DNA of 64,000 nucleotides, from the NCBI RefSeq assembly GCF_021531715.1, contig NZ_JAFBIT010000002.1:434001-498000 (forward strand), in the 5' to 3' direction. Shown here one piece after another: positions 32,321-40,242 of this stretch. Source of the DNA: Anaeromassilibacillus senegalensis (GTDB lineage Bacteria > Bacillota > Clostridia > Oscillospirales > Acutalibacteraceae). The first letter of the stretch is position 1. Each line of letters opens with the position of its first letter. Under the pieces are notes generated by a model. The model was not told the origin of the DNA. It searched no databases and saw nothing but the letters and a program-made list of their open reading frames with translations. Both the position numbers and the translations under genes were made by a program.

Positions 32321-32366
32321 AGTATAATCGTTGCGCGCACAGATTGCAAGCGTAAAAAACGCTTGC
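32321..32366 (-). promoter_or_regulatory. GH42 promoter with overlapping inverted repeat
   Basis: - strand TTGCAA (32344-32349), 17 bases, TATACT (32321-32326). A perfect 7-base dyad GCAAGCG/CGCTTGC (32346-32366, 7-base A/T spacer) overlaps the -35 box, as a repressor operator would. LacI-type operators often contain AAGCG/CGCTT halves; the LacI gene at 20379 is the nearest candidate. Confidence 0.65.
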
Positions 32367-32438
32367 GGCCGGCCCCGTCTGCACAGAGCCCTTTCCGCAC
32401 GCGTCACACACGATACACTTCTCATGCCGCAGGGCGGC

Positions 32439-32984
32439 TCATCCCAGGATCACGTCGTACAGCGCGGAGCCGGTCAGTCTGAAGGAGGAAATGCGCCCTT
32501 CCCCGTCCACCTGTGCCTTGCCCGTCTGCGTGACGGCAACCGTGCCGCCGTCCTTTTTCACCTCAAGCTCGGCCGTATACCGGTAGGTGCGCGAAGACGC
32601 GGACTCCAGCTCCACGGAAACGGATTTCGGCACAATCTCTATGCCGTCCATCGCGCAAACCGTCGGGAAAATCAAGCCCGAATAGAGATAGATATACAGG
32701 CCGTCGTACATCGCCTCCGTAAAATCCGCCGCGCTGTATTTTTCGCGCAGATAATTCCCGAGCGCTTCCTGCGCCATCAGCATTTCCTCCTGCGCGCTGT
32801 CGTCCCCAAAAGCCGACAGATTCTTTTGGATTACCGCCGTATACGCCAGCGTGCCCGCATCCGGGCAGGTGAAAATCTCCGTCATCACCCGCTCGATACG
32901 CTGCTCGGGCGTTTCCTCAGCCGCGCATGCAGCGAGAGAAACGAGCAGTGCCAAAGACAAGCATACGCATACCAGCTTTTTCAT
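32439..32984 (-). CDS. Putative lipoprotein, function unknown
   Basis: 181 residues. Signal peptide with lipobox: MKKLVCVCLSLALLVSLAAC (Cys 20). The mature part starts with a helical region (TPEQRIERVMTEIFTCPD, LSAFGDDSAQEEMLMAQEALGNYL) followed by beta-rich sequence (VPKSVSVELESASSRTYRYTAEL, GKAQVDGEGRISSFRL). Not a family I can name. ATG 32984 follows AAAGGGGAATTC; the open frame to 33032 lacks a site. Divergent from the PadR cluster across a shared control region. Confidence 0.75.
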   Translation of the reverse strand: MKKLVCVCLSLALLVSLAACAAEETPEQRIERVMTEIFTCPDAGTLAYTAVIQKNLSAFGDDSAQEEMLMAQEALGNYLREKYSAADFTEAMYDGLYIYLYSGLIFPTVCAMDGIEIVPKSVSVELESASSRTYRYTAELEVKKDGGTVAVTQTGKAQVDGEGRISSFRLTGSALYDVILG

Positions 32985-33036
32985 GAGAATTCCCCTTTCG
33001 CATATATCCACTTTTTCAAGCGGTTTATCCACAATT

Positions 33037-33126
33037 ACAATACCATACGGCTATATTTCTGTCAATAAGAAATACTTAATTTTTTAAGTAAAAATTCTTG
33101 CAAGTCTCGCCGGGATGTGATATGCT
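33037..33126. promoter_or_regulatory. Divergent promoters flanking a TACTTAA dyad
   Basis: - strand promoter for the lipoprotein: TTGACA (33060-33065), 17 bases, TATTGT (33037-33042). + strand promoter for the PadR operon: TTGCAA (33098-33103), 17 bases, TATGCT (33121-33126). Between them lies a perfect 7-base dyad TACTTAA-N4-TTAAGTA (33073-33090), partly flanked by AAGAA/TTCTT. A good candidate PadR operator acting on both genes. Confidence 0.65.
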
Positions 33127-33149
33127 GTAATTAGGAAAGGGGTGAGAGC

Positions 33150-33500
33150 ATGGCAGGAGAATCGACGAAACGGGCACCGGTGGATATGCTGTGTCTCGCC
33201 CTGCTCGGCGAGCGCGATATGTACGGCTACGAGATGGTGCAGGCGATTGCAGAGCGCAGCGGCGGCCGGCTGCAGCTTGCGGAGGCCGCGCTCTACATGG
33301 CGATGTACAAGCTCGTCCAGAAGGGATACGTGACCGACCGCCGCGAGCCGGAAAGCGGCAAGCGCGGCAAAACGCGCATCTATTACCACCTGAAGCCGGC
33401 AGGCAAGGCGTATCTCACCGCGCTGATCGACGACTACAACAACACCGCGCTGGGCGTGCAGAGCTTTATGGCGCATACGGAAGGGATGGGGAGGCCATGA
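33150..33500 (+). CDS. PadR-family transcriptional regulator
   Basis: 116 residues. PadR winged helix: PVDMLCLALLGERDMYGYEMVQAI (about 10-33), LAEAALYMAMYKLVQKGYVTDRR (about 43-65; the family usually reads GTLYPALxRLExxGLI), SGKRGKTRIYYHLKPAGKAYL (about 69-89). ATG 33150 follows GGAAAGGGGTGAG. Its stop overlaps the next start (ATGA). PadR genes are typically paired with a membrane protein of the DUF1700/HAAS kind, as here. Confidence 0.93.
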   Translation: MAGESTKRAPVDMLCLALLGERDMYGYEMVQAIAERSGGRLQLAEAALYMAMYKLVQKGYVTDRREPESGKRGKTRIYYHLKPAGKAYLTALIDDYNNTALGVQSFMAHTEGMGRP

Positions 33501-34222
33501 AACGATACGAGTACTTTGCGAATCTGCAGCGTGAGGCCGAGCGCGCGAAAGAGCGCACCCGCCGCCGTTATCTGCGGGACGTTTCCGCCGCGCTGCCGTG
33601 CGGCCCGCGGCGAAAGCGGGAGATTTTGCGCGGGCTGCGCGAGATGCTCGAGTGCGACGGCGCGCCCGAAAGCCGCGCCGAGCTGGAAGCAGAAATCGGC
33701 ACGCCGGAAAGTCTTGCGGCACTGTATGTTGGCGAGGACGCACTGCCGATCCTGCGCCGTATGACGCGCCGGAGGCGGATCGTTCTGACCGCTGTTATCG
33801 TGCTTCTGCTTGTGCAGACCGTCGTGCTCACGGCGATGCTTCTTTTCCCGATGGGGCACTACGAGGAGCATATCGAGTCGCTGGACAACGGCTTTGGGTT
33901 CGACGAGGTGACGTTCAACCTTGAACCAGAGATCGCGCACATCCGCAGTGCGAAAAAGACAGCCACATATTTTGACAGCCGCGGTGCGCGGGTGTGGTCG
34001 ATCACCGTGTACGGCACGTTCGGATACACCTACGGCTCGAAATCAAAGGCGACCGAAACATACACCGAGATCACGCTGTATAACCCCGACGCCGCTCTGT
34101 GCAGCGAGGACGGCTACGCCGCCGGCAACATGGCGTACGCCACCGCCACCGTCCGCTGCGGCGACCTGCTTTTGAGCCGCAACGTCTCCCTCACCTGCGA
34201 CGCCTACGGGCGCCTGCACTGA
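33497..34222 (+). CDS. HAAS/DUF1700-like membrane protein partner of PadR
   Basis: 241 residues. N-terminal cytoplasmic helical part (YFANLQREAERAKERT, REILRGLREMLECD, ESRAELEAEIGTPESLAALYV; about 5-80) resembles the HAAS domain. One membrane helix IVLTAVIVLLLVQTVVLTAMLLF (about 95-117). The extracytoplasmic remainder is beta-rich (ITVYGTFGYTYGSKSKATETY) and unrecognised. ATG 33497 overlaps the PadR stop by four bases. PadR-HAAS pairs are widespread in Firmicutes and thought to sense envelope state; the outer domain would be the sensor or effector here. Confidence 0.75.
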   Translation: MKRYEYFANLQREAERAKERTRRRYLRDVSAALPCGPRRKREILRGLREMLECDGAPESRAELEAEIGTPESLAALYVGEDALPILRRMTRRRRIVLTAVIVLLLVQTVVLTAMLLFPMGHYEEHIESLDNGFGFDEVTFNLEPEIAHIRSAKKTATYFDSRGARVWSITVYGTFGYTYGSKSKATETYTEITLYNPDAALCSEDGYAAGNMAYATATVRCGDLLLSRNVSLTCDAYGRLH

Positions 34223-34289
34223 GCCATCCGGAGGTGACGCCGATGCAGCCGTTTGTTCCGACCGTTGCTTCACGAGGAAAGGAGAGTAT

Positions 34290-34889
34290 ATGATAAAAAG
34301 AATCTTGATCGCGCTCTTGACCTTACTTTTCTTGCTTTGCGGATGTTCTGCGTCTGCGGAAACAGCGCTGACACCAGAGAACATATTGGAAAAGGCGTTT
34401 GCAAAGGACGAAGCATCGTTTACCGAAGCGTTCGGGATTGACCTTGAAAAAGACGCCGAACCTGACCCCAATGCCAACGGCGATGGCTGGTATTTATCCA
34501 ATGCCGCCGAACTGTTCGGGCGCACGGCAGATCGGCTTTACCTCAGCTTTCCGAACGATAAGCTGCTGAGCTTCACGTACGCCTTCTCCTTTGAGGCGTT
34601 TGATCCCGCCTTTGATTTTGCGCAGAAAGCCGCCAAAAACGCCGAAAAATCGTACGGCGCGTCCATCCTCGAGACAGAATACGGGCAACCCGAGGGTGTT
34701 CCACACCTCGCGACCCGTGACAGGACGGATCTCCGCCTCAAGTGGGAAAAGACCGACGAGCCAGTACAATCCACGACGGACGCCTTCGCCGTATCGGACG
34801 ACTGCGTGCTGGAGATCACGCTCACAGCCTTTACCGGCGAGGACGGTACGCGCTATCTCGTCACACTGACCTACAAGGCCAATCAATAG
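34290..34889 (+). CDS. Putative lipoprotein with a BlaR1-ectodomain-like fold
   Basis: 199 residues. Signal and lipobox: MIKRILIALLTLLFLLCGC (Cys 19). The mature protein has the order WYLSNAAELFGRTADRLYLSF, NDKLLSFTYAFSF, a helix (FDFAQKAAKNAEKSYGASI), YGQPEGVPH and a final beta strand. This parallels the ectodomain of the BlaR1-like protein at 12683-14668 (PAELFGYSGTLEFSF, AFGDP), which I infer to be a distant relative. ATG 34290 follows GAAAGGAG. Third gene of the PadR cluster. Confidence 0.7.
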   Translation: MIKRILIALLTLLFLLCGCSASAETALTPENILEKAFAKDEASFTEAFGIDLEKDAEPDPNANGDGWYLSNAAELFGRTADRLYLSFPNDKLLSFTYAFSFEAFDPAFDFAQKAAKNAEKSYGASILETEYGQPEGVPHLATRDRTDLRLKWEKTDEPVQSTTDAFAVSDDCVLEITLTAFTGEDGTRYLVTLTYKANQ

Positions 34890-34930
34890 CTCCGTTTAGG
34901 AAATAAACGATTGAATAAGGAGGTTTTTCC

Positions 34931-35200
34931 ATGATTTGTCCAAAATGCAATGCGATGATCCCCGACGGCTCGACGGCCTGTCCGGAGTGCGGCACGCAGT
35001 TTGAAACGCACATCGGCTCCTTCGCGGGCTCCGTCCACTGGGAGGACGAGGTCAAGCCCCCGAAAAGCGAACGCGCCAGAAAGCGGTCGATCCTGATCGG
35101 CTGCGCCGTCCTCGCGCTTGTCCTCTTGTTTGACCATCTGTGCCGTACCGGCACGCTGATGGAAATCATCTGGTTTTTCCGCCGGCTGCTCCGCTCATAA
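34931..35200 (+). CDS. Zinc-ribbon membrane protein
   Basis: 89 residues. N-terminal double CxxC zinc ribbon (MICPKCNAMIPDGSTACPECG), a linker, a basic patch SERARKR and one helix SILIGCAVLALVLLF (about 55-70), with a short basic tail. ATG 34931 follows AAGGAGG. This zinc-ribbon-plus-helix form is frequent in Clostridia; no function is established. Last gene before a strong terminator. Confidence 0.8.
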   Translation: MICPKCNAMIPDGSTACPECGTQFETHIGSFAGSVHWEDEVKPPKSERARKRSILIGCAVLALVLLFDHLCRTGTLMEIIWFFRRLLRS

Positions 35201-35215
35201 CACACACATACAAAT

Positions 35216-35254
35216 CCGCCCTGTCGGATCGTTTCCGACAGGGCGGCGATTTTT
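35216..35254. terminator. Bidirectional terminator, PadR cluster/MATE
   Basis: Perfect 13-base arms CCGCCCTGTCGGA/TCCGACAGGGCGG (35216-35246), then CGATTTTTTG; on the - strand TTTGTATGTG. Confidence 0.9.
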
Positions 35255-35256
35255 TG

Positions 35257-36621
35257 TTATTTTGCAGTGAGTTTCCGCGTCAGCTTTTTGATGCGCACGA
35301 AGTACGTCGTGACGAGCAGGACGGCGGCGCCGGCCCACGCGGCGACCTCCGCGTAGAAAATGCCCTCCTGCCCCATGAAAACCGGCAGGATCAGCGCGAC
35401 GCCGACACGCATCAGGAATTCCACGATGCCCGAGGCCATCGGCATAACCGTATCGCCGAGGCCCATCAGCGCGGCGCGGTAAATGTGCAGCATGTAAAGC
35501 ACCGCAAGGCAGACGCTCATGACGTTGAGATAGTGCACCGCAACCTGTGTGGAGAGTGCCACTTCCTCCGGCGAGCCGGAGATGAAGAGGCCCACGGCGT
35601 ACCGGCCAAAGATCAGCACGACAACCATGATGACGAGCGAGGTGACAAGGGCGATCCACGTCGCAGAGCGCATACCGCGCTTGATGCGATCCATCAGCCC
35701 GCCGCCGAGGTTCTGCCCGACGTACGTCGTGACCGCATAGCCAAACGAGGTTGCGGCGATCTCGAGGATGCCGTACAGCTTATTCGTCGCCGTAAAGCCC
35801 GCGACGACGAGCACACCGTAGCGGTTGACGACCGACTGCACCACCATGCCGCCGATGGAAATGATAAGGTTCTGCGCCGCAGCCGGCGAGCCGAGCCCCA
35901 GAAGGCGGCGCGCCATATACGGTTCCGGCAGGAGGTATTCCTTTTTCAGCCGGATCATCCGGATGCGCATCACCGCCCTGAGGCAGTACAGCGCCGCGAA
36001 AAGCTGGGCAATCAGCGTGGCAATGACCGCGCCCGCGATGCCCCAGTGCAGCAGCATAACGAAGACGAGGTCGAGCGCGATATTCAGAAGCGAGGCGCTC
36101 ACCATCGCGTAGAGCGGCGTTTTGCTGTCGCCGAGCGCGCGCAGGATGCTCGCCAGCACGTTGTATGCCATGATGACCGGGATGCCCGCGAACATGATGC
36201 GCAGGTATGTGAACGCACCGCCGATGACCTCCTCGGGCGTATTCATCAATCGAAGCACCGGCCCCATCGTGACCTGACTCAGGACAAGCATCACAACCGA
36301 GATCACGGCGGCGAGCGTAACCGTTCCGCCGATGGAACGGTTTAGTCCTTCCTGATCATTCGCGCCGAAGCGCTGCGCCATGTGGATGGAGAAGCCCTGC
36401 GCAAAGCCCTGAATCACGCCGAGCACAAGCCAGTTGAGCCAATCCGCCGCGCCGAGCGCCGCAAGCGCGCTGACGCCGAGCGCCTGCCCAACGATCGCGG
36501 TATCGACCACCGTGTAAAACTGCTGAAACGCGTTGCCGAGCATCAGCGGGATCGCAAAAGAGAAAATCAACCGCGCCGGGCTGCCCTGTGTCATATTCTG
36601 AATGCGTTCTTTTCTTGCCAT
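35257..36621 (-). CDS. MATE family efflux transporter (downstream member of a tandem pair)
   Basis: 454 residues, twelve helices. Conserved pieces: GSPARLIFSFAIPLMLGNAFQQFYTVVDTAIVGQALG (12-48), LASILRALGDSKTPLYAMV (about 145-163) and IYRAALMGLGDTVMPM (about 375-390). NorM/DinF-type group. Starts five bases after the stop of the upstream MATE gene with an AAAAGG site inside that gene's end, so the two are one operon. Sequence identity between the two looks moderate, so an old duplication or two partners rather than a recent copy. Confidence 0.93.
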   Translation of the reverse strand: MARKERIQNMTQGSPARLIFSFAIPLMLGNAFQQFYTVVDTAIVGQALGVSALAALGAADWLNWLVLGVIQGFAQGFSIHMAQRFGANDQEGLNRSIGGTVTLAAVISVVMLVLSQVTMGPVLRLMNTPEEVIGGAFTYLRIMFAGIPVIMAYNVLASILRALGDSKTPLYAMVSASLLNIALDLVFVMLLHWGIAGAVIATLIAQLFAALYCLRAVMRIRMIRLKKEYLLPEPYMARRLLGLGSPAAAQNLIISIGGMVVQSVVNRYGVLVVAGFTATNKLYGILEIAATSFGYAVTTYVGQNLGGGLMDRIKRGMRSATWIALVTSLVIMVVVLIFGRYAVGLFISGSPEEVALSTQVAVHYLNVMSVCLAVLYMLHIYRAALMGLGDTVMPMASGIVEFLMRVGVALILPVFMGQEGIFYAEVAAWAGAAVLLVTTYFVRIKKLTRKLTAK

Positions 36622-36626
36622 ACAAA

Positions 36627-37973
36627 CTACCTTTTCAATACATTTTGTTTTGTCTTTTTAATACGGATATAATAGGTTGCGCACAGCAGCGCCGCCGCCC
36701 CGAACCAGGCGGAGACCTCCGCAATGCAGATGGAGAGGAAGCCAAGGTCAAACACCCGCGAGAGCACGAGTACCATCGAGATGCGCAGCACAAGCTCCAG
36801 CGCGCCGGAAATCATCGGCACCACGGTGTCTCCCATGCTCTGCAACGAGAAGCGGTAGACAAACAGCAGGCCGAGCACCCACATCATCACACCGATGGCG
36901 AAGAGATACGGGTATGACGCTTCGATAACCGCCCGCTCTGTGCCGGAGACGAAGACCGCGACCAGCTCGCGCCCGAAGAAAACGAGCGCCGAACCGATGA
37001 CGGCATTGACGGCGAGCGACATCCCGATCGCCCGGCGCACGCCGAGACGGATGCGGTCCACACGTCCCGCGCCAAGGTTCTGCCCCACATACGTGCCGAG
37101 CGAAAGGCCGATGATATTGCCCGGCTGCTCGGCAAGGCCCATAATCTTGGAGCCCGCCGTATACGCCGCAACCGTGACCGAGCCGAAGCCGTTGACGACA
37201 CCCTGCAGGATCATACCGCCGACGGCAGTGACGGAATTCATCACGCCGACCGGCACGCCGAGGCGCAGCAGCTCAAGCAGCATCGCGCCGTCCGGTCTGG
37301 CGTCTCCCTTTTCAAAGCGCATCAGCTCCATGCGGCTGAGCACAAAGAGACACATGCAGCCGGAAAGCACCTGCGCGAGCACCGTCGCCCACGCCGCGCC
37401 CGCCACGCCCCAGCGGAGCACCATGACAAACAGCACATCGAGCCCGACATTTACGACCGAGCTGACGACGATCACAACGAGCGGCGAAATGCTGTCGCCG
37501 AGCGCGCGCAGAACGGACGCGAGCACATTGTAAAACACCGTGGCGAAAATGCCGATGAAGATGATGCGGATATACAGCAGCGCATCCTCGAAGATATCCT
37601 CGGGCGTGTGCATCAAGGCCATCAGCGCGCGGGAAAAGATCAGGCTCAGCGCCGTGATGACCGCCGAGGAAAGCACGGCGAGATACGCCGAATTCGCAAC
37701 GGCACGCCGCACACCAGCAGGATTGCCCGCGCCGAACTTCTGCGAGATCAAAATCGAATAGCCGTGCGTGAGACCAGTGATGAAGCCAAACACAAAGAAA
37801 TGCACCGAGCCGGTGGAGCCCACCGCCGCAAGCGCGCTGACACCCACGCCGCGCCCGAGCACCATGGCGTCCACCACCGAATAAAGCTGCTGGAAAATGT
37901 TGCCCAGCAAAAGCGGCGCGGCAAACGCCAGAAGCAGCCTGACCGGGCTGCCTTTCGTCATATCCCTGACCAT
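36627..37973 (-). CDS. MATE family efflux transporter (upstream member of a tandem pair)
   Basis: 448 residues, twelve helices. Conserved pieces: GSPVRLLLAFAAPLLLGNIFQQLYSVVDAMVLG (8-40), VLASVLRALGDSISPLVVIV (about 140-159) and SLQSMGDTVVPMISG (about 378). Start ATG 37973 has GGGGAG eight bases upstream; the GTG nine bases earlier is too close to it. First gene of the pair with 35257-36621; a TATAAT on the - strand lies upstream near 38010 without a clear -35. Substrate unknown. Confidence 0.93.
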   Translation of the reverse strand: MVRDMTKGSPVRLLLAFAAPLLLGNIFQQLYSVVDAMVLGRGVGVSALAAVGSTGSVHFFVFGFITGLTHGYSILISQKFGAGNPAGVRRAVANSAYLAVLSSAVITALSLIFSRALMALMHTPEDIFEDALLYIRIIFIGIFATVFYNVLASVLRALGDSISPLVVIVVSSVVNVGLDVLFVMVLRWGVAGAAWATVLAQVLSGCMCLFVLSRMELMRFEKGDARPDGAMLLELLRLGVPVGVMNSVTAVGGMILQGVVNGFGSVTVAAYTAGSKIMGLAEQPGNIIGLSLGTYVGQNLGAGRVDRIRLGVRRAIGMSLAVNAVIGSALVFFGRELVAVFVSGTERAVIEASYPYLFAIGVMMWVLGLLFVYRFSLQSMGDTVVPMISGALELVLRISMVLVLSRVFDLGFLSICIAEVSAWFGAAALLCATYYIRIKKTKQNVLKR

Positions 37974-38125
37974 GTTTCCCACTCCCCAAAAAGAATATTC
38001 TATTTATTATACCGCATCATCACGGTAAAATCTATCCCGATTTTGACGAGAAATCCAACAATTCCAGCGCGCAAAACGCGCCGAGCCCAAAAGCAGGCGC
38101 GGCGCGCTTCCCTCTCGCGTATGCG

Positions 38126-38416
38126 TCAGACGATGTAATCGACCGCAACGGCCTTTTCACGCACGGTCGCGACGTATGTCTTGACAACCTCGCAGTGATA
38201 CGGATCCTGCTGGTACGCGTCGAGCGCCTCGGGGCTCTCAAGCGTGACGTACAGGCAGACGTCGAACGAGCGCTCGGAGTGCAGGAAATCTGCGCCGGCC
38301 TCCACATCGAGCACCTGCGGCACGCGTCCCTTCATCGTGAGGAACAGATCGCGCAACTTCTCACACTGCTCCTTCGAGTTATCCTTCAGCTTAATCATCA
38401 GTACATGCTTGACCAT
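38126..38416 (-). CDS. Dabb (stress-responsive A/B barrel) domain protein
   Basis: 96 residues, one dimeric alpha/beta barrel: VKHVLMIKLKDNSKEQCEKL (about 2-21), LDVEAGADFLHSERSFDVCLYVTL (about 36-60), EALDAYQQDPYHCEVVKTYV (about 63-82). ATG 38416 has AAAGG eight bases upstream and is preferred to the in-frame ATG 38422. Function of bacterial Dabb proteins is mostly unknown. Last gene of the long leftward run from 43892. Confidence 0.88.
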   Translation of the reverse strand: MVKHVLMIKLKDNSKEQCEKLRDLFLTMKGRVPQVLDVEAGADFLHSERSFDVCLYVTLESPEALDAYQQDPYHCEVVKTYVATVREKAVAVDYIV

Positions 38417-38436
38417 TTTCATTTTCCTTTCATGTT

Positions 38437-39279
38437 TTATCGAACAGCGGACACCGCACGGTCGAGCCCCGCCATGTCCCTGTGTATACGAATATCGGAA
38501 AGCCCGGCGTTTTGAAAGAGCGTCGCCACTGCCGCGCTTTGCGTCTCACCGATTTCCACCGCGAGCACGCCGCCTGAGCGCAGCTTATCCACCCAAAGCG
38601 CGCAGATCGCGCGGTAAAACACAAGCCCGTCCGCGCCGCCGTCGAGCGCCGTCTGCGGCTCGCGCCGCACTTCTCTTTGCAGACCGGGCAGCTCCGCCGT
38701 CTCGATGTACGGCGGATTGGACGCGATAAAGTCGATTGGGCCGTTTATTGCTTCAGCAACCGACGCGCTGAGCACATCGCCCTGCACCGCCCGCACGGGG
38801 AGCGCAGGATAGCGCGCGAGGTTTGCTTTCAGATATGCGAGCGCCGCGTCGTATTTCTCAACGGCTGTGACCGCCGCGCCCGTCTCCCGGGCAATTGCCA
38901 GTCCCACCGCGCCGGTTCCGGCACAGAGATCGAGCCCACGCAGATCTCTGGCTTTGCCGAGCCGTGCGCAGACCGCTTCCACAAGCACGGCGGTGTCGTC
39001 GCGCGGGATGAGCACGCCCGCGCCGCAGGACAGCTCGAGCCCCATGAAATCCCACGTGCCGAGGATATACTGCAGCGGCTCGCCGTTTTCCCTTTTCTCC
39101 ACCGCTTCAAAGAACGCCCGCTCCGCCTCCGGCTCCGCCGTGCGGCCGCCGTGCGTCAGAAGCGCGGCGCGCGCCATGCCGAAATATTTTTCGGTCAGGC
39201 ACACGGCTTCAAACGCGGGATCCTCCGTCACCGGCGTCAGGCGCTTTTTCGCCCGATCATACGCTTCGCGAACCGTCAT
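38437..39279 (-). CDS. prmC: Peptide chain release factor N5-glutamine methyltransferase
   Basis: 280 residues. Methylates the GGQ glutamine of release factors. N-terminal helical domain, then SAM motif LRGLDLCAGTGAVGLAIA (about 113-130) and the catalytic NPPY in IDFIASNPPYIETAEL (about 183). VRREPQTALDGGADGLVFYR (about 200-220) is a family signature. ATG 39279 overlaps the DUF1385 stop by four bases, a conserved Clostridia gene pair. Confidence 0.95.
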   Translation of the reverse strand: MTVREAYDRAKKRLTPVTEDPAFEAVCLTEKYFGMARAALLTHGGRTAEPEAERAFFEAVEKRENGEPLQYILGTWDFMGLELSCGAGVLIPRDDTAVLVEAVCARLGKARDLRGLDLCAGTGAVGLAIARETGAAVTAVEKYDAALAYLKANLARYPALPVRAVQGDVLSASVAEAINGPIDFIASNPPYIETAELPGLQREVRREPQTALDGGADGLVFYRAICALWVDKLRSGGVLAVEIGETQSAAVATLFQNAGLSDIRIHRDMAGLDRAVSAVR

Positions 39280-40214
39280 TGCACGAGATCCTCGCCGTTT
39301 TCGGGAATGACAGCCTCCATCGCGGCGATCGCCGCTTCGATCATCTTGTCGTCCGGCTCCTTGACCGTCAGCCGCTGGAGCCAGAGCCCCGGCGCGGCGA
39401 TGATTTTTGTCAGAACATTGTCGTGCCGGCCGCAGAGCTTGATGAGCTCATAGCCGATGCTGACGATGACCGGCAGGCACAAAAGCTTACAGGCCGTGCG
39501 CAGGAACGGATTCTCAAACGGGATGAAAAAGCCGATGATAATGCCCAGCAGCAGCATGATAATCATAAAGCTCGAGCCGCAGCGCGGGTGAAAGCGCCGC
39601 TGCTTTCTCACGTTTTCCACCGTGAGCGCAAGCTCGTTTTCGTAGCAGAAAATCGTCTTGTGCTCCGCGCCGTGATAGCGGAACGTGCGGTCGATATCCG
39701 GCATGCGGGAAACGAGCAGAATATACCCGACGAAGATCAGAATGCGCAGCACGCCCTCAAAAACCGAGCGCCACCCGCTGAACCAATCGCCCGCAACCGT
39801 GTCGATCCAGTTGAACAGCACGGTCGGCAGCAGGAAGAACAGCACAACCGCGAGCGCCACGCCGAGCACGCCGCCGACGGCGACGACCACGTTCATGATT
39901 TTGTCGCCGAAGGTCTTATCGAGCCACTTTTCAAACTTGGAGGGTTCCTCCGTCTCGTCCTCCAGACCCGCCTTGTCCGCCGAAAGCGTCAGCGCCTTCA
40001 TGCCGAGGCGCATCGTGTCGATCAGCGCAAAAACGCCGCGCAGGAACGGCTTTTTCAGAATCGGGTACTTCTCCCGCAGAGAGGGCGCGGTGATATCCTC
40101 CGTCGTGATCCTGCCCTCGGCATCGCAGAATGCCGCCGTATTCTTTTTCGGTCCCACCATCATGATGCCTTCAAGCAGCGCCTGTCCGCCGATGGAGGTT
40201 ACGCGTTTTGTCAT
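39276..40214 (-). CDS. DUF1385 (YqhQ-like) membrane protein
   Basis: 312 residues. Starts with the signature MTKRVTSIGGQALLEGIMMVGP and has SLREKYPILKKPFLRGVFAL (about 45-64), then five or so helices (VVVAVGGVLGVALAVVLFFLL, LRILIFVGYILLVSRM) and the histidine-rich YHGAEHKTIFCYEN (about 178-191) and RFHPRCGSSFMIIM (about 205-218). The conserved His/Cys pattern suggests a metal site. Regularly linked to prmC and prfA in Firmicutes; molecular role unknown. Confidence 0.93.
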   Translation of the reverse strand: MTKRVTSIGGQALLEGIMMVGPKKNTAAFCDAEGRITTEDITAPSLREKYPILKKPFLRGVFALIDTMRLGMKALTLSADKAGLEDETEEPSKFEKWLDKTFGDKIMNVVVAVGGVLGVALAVVLFFLLPTVLFNWIDTVAGDWFSGWRSVFEGVLRILIFVGYILLVSRMPDIDRTFRYHGAEHKTIFCYENELALTVENVRKQRRFHPRCGSSFMIIMLLLGIIIGFFIPFENPFLRTACKLLCLPVIVSIGYELIKLCGRHDNVLTKIIAAPGLWLQRLTVKEPDDKMIEAAIAAMEAVIPENGEDLVQ

Positions 40215-40242
40215 ATCTTTTGTCCTTTCTTTTCTGCCGGGC

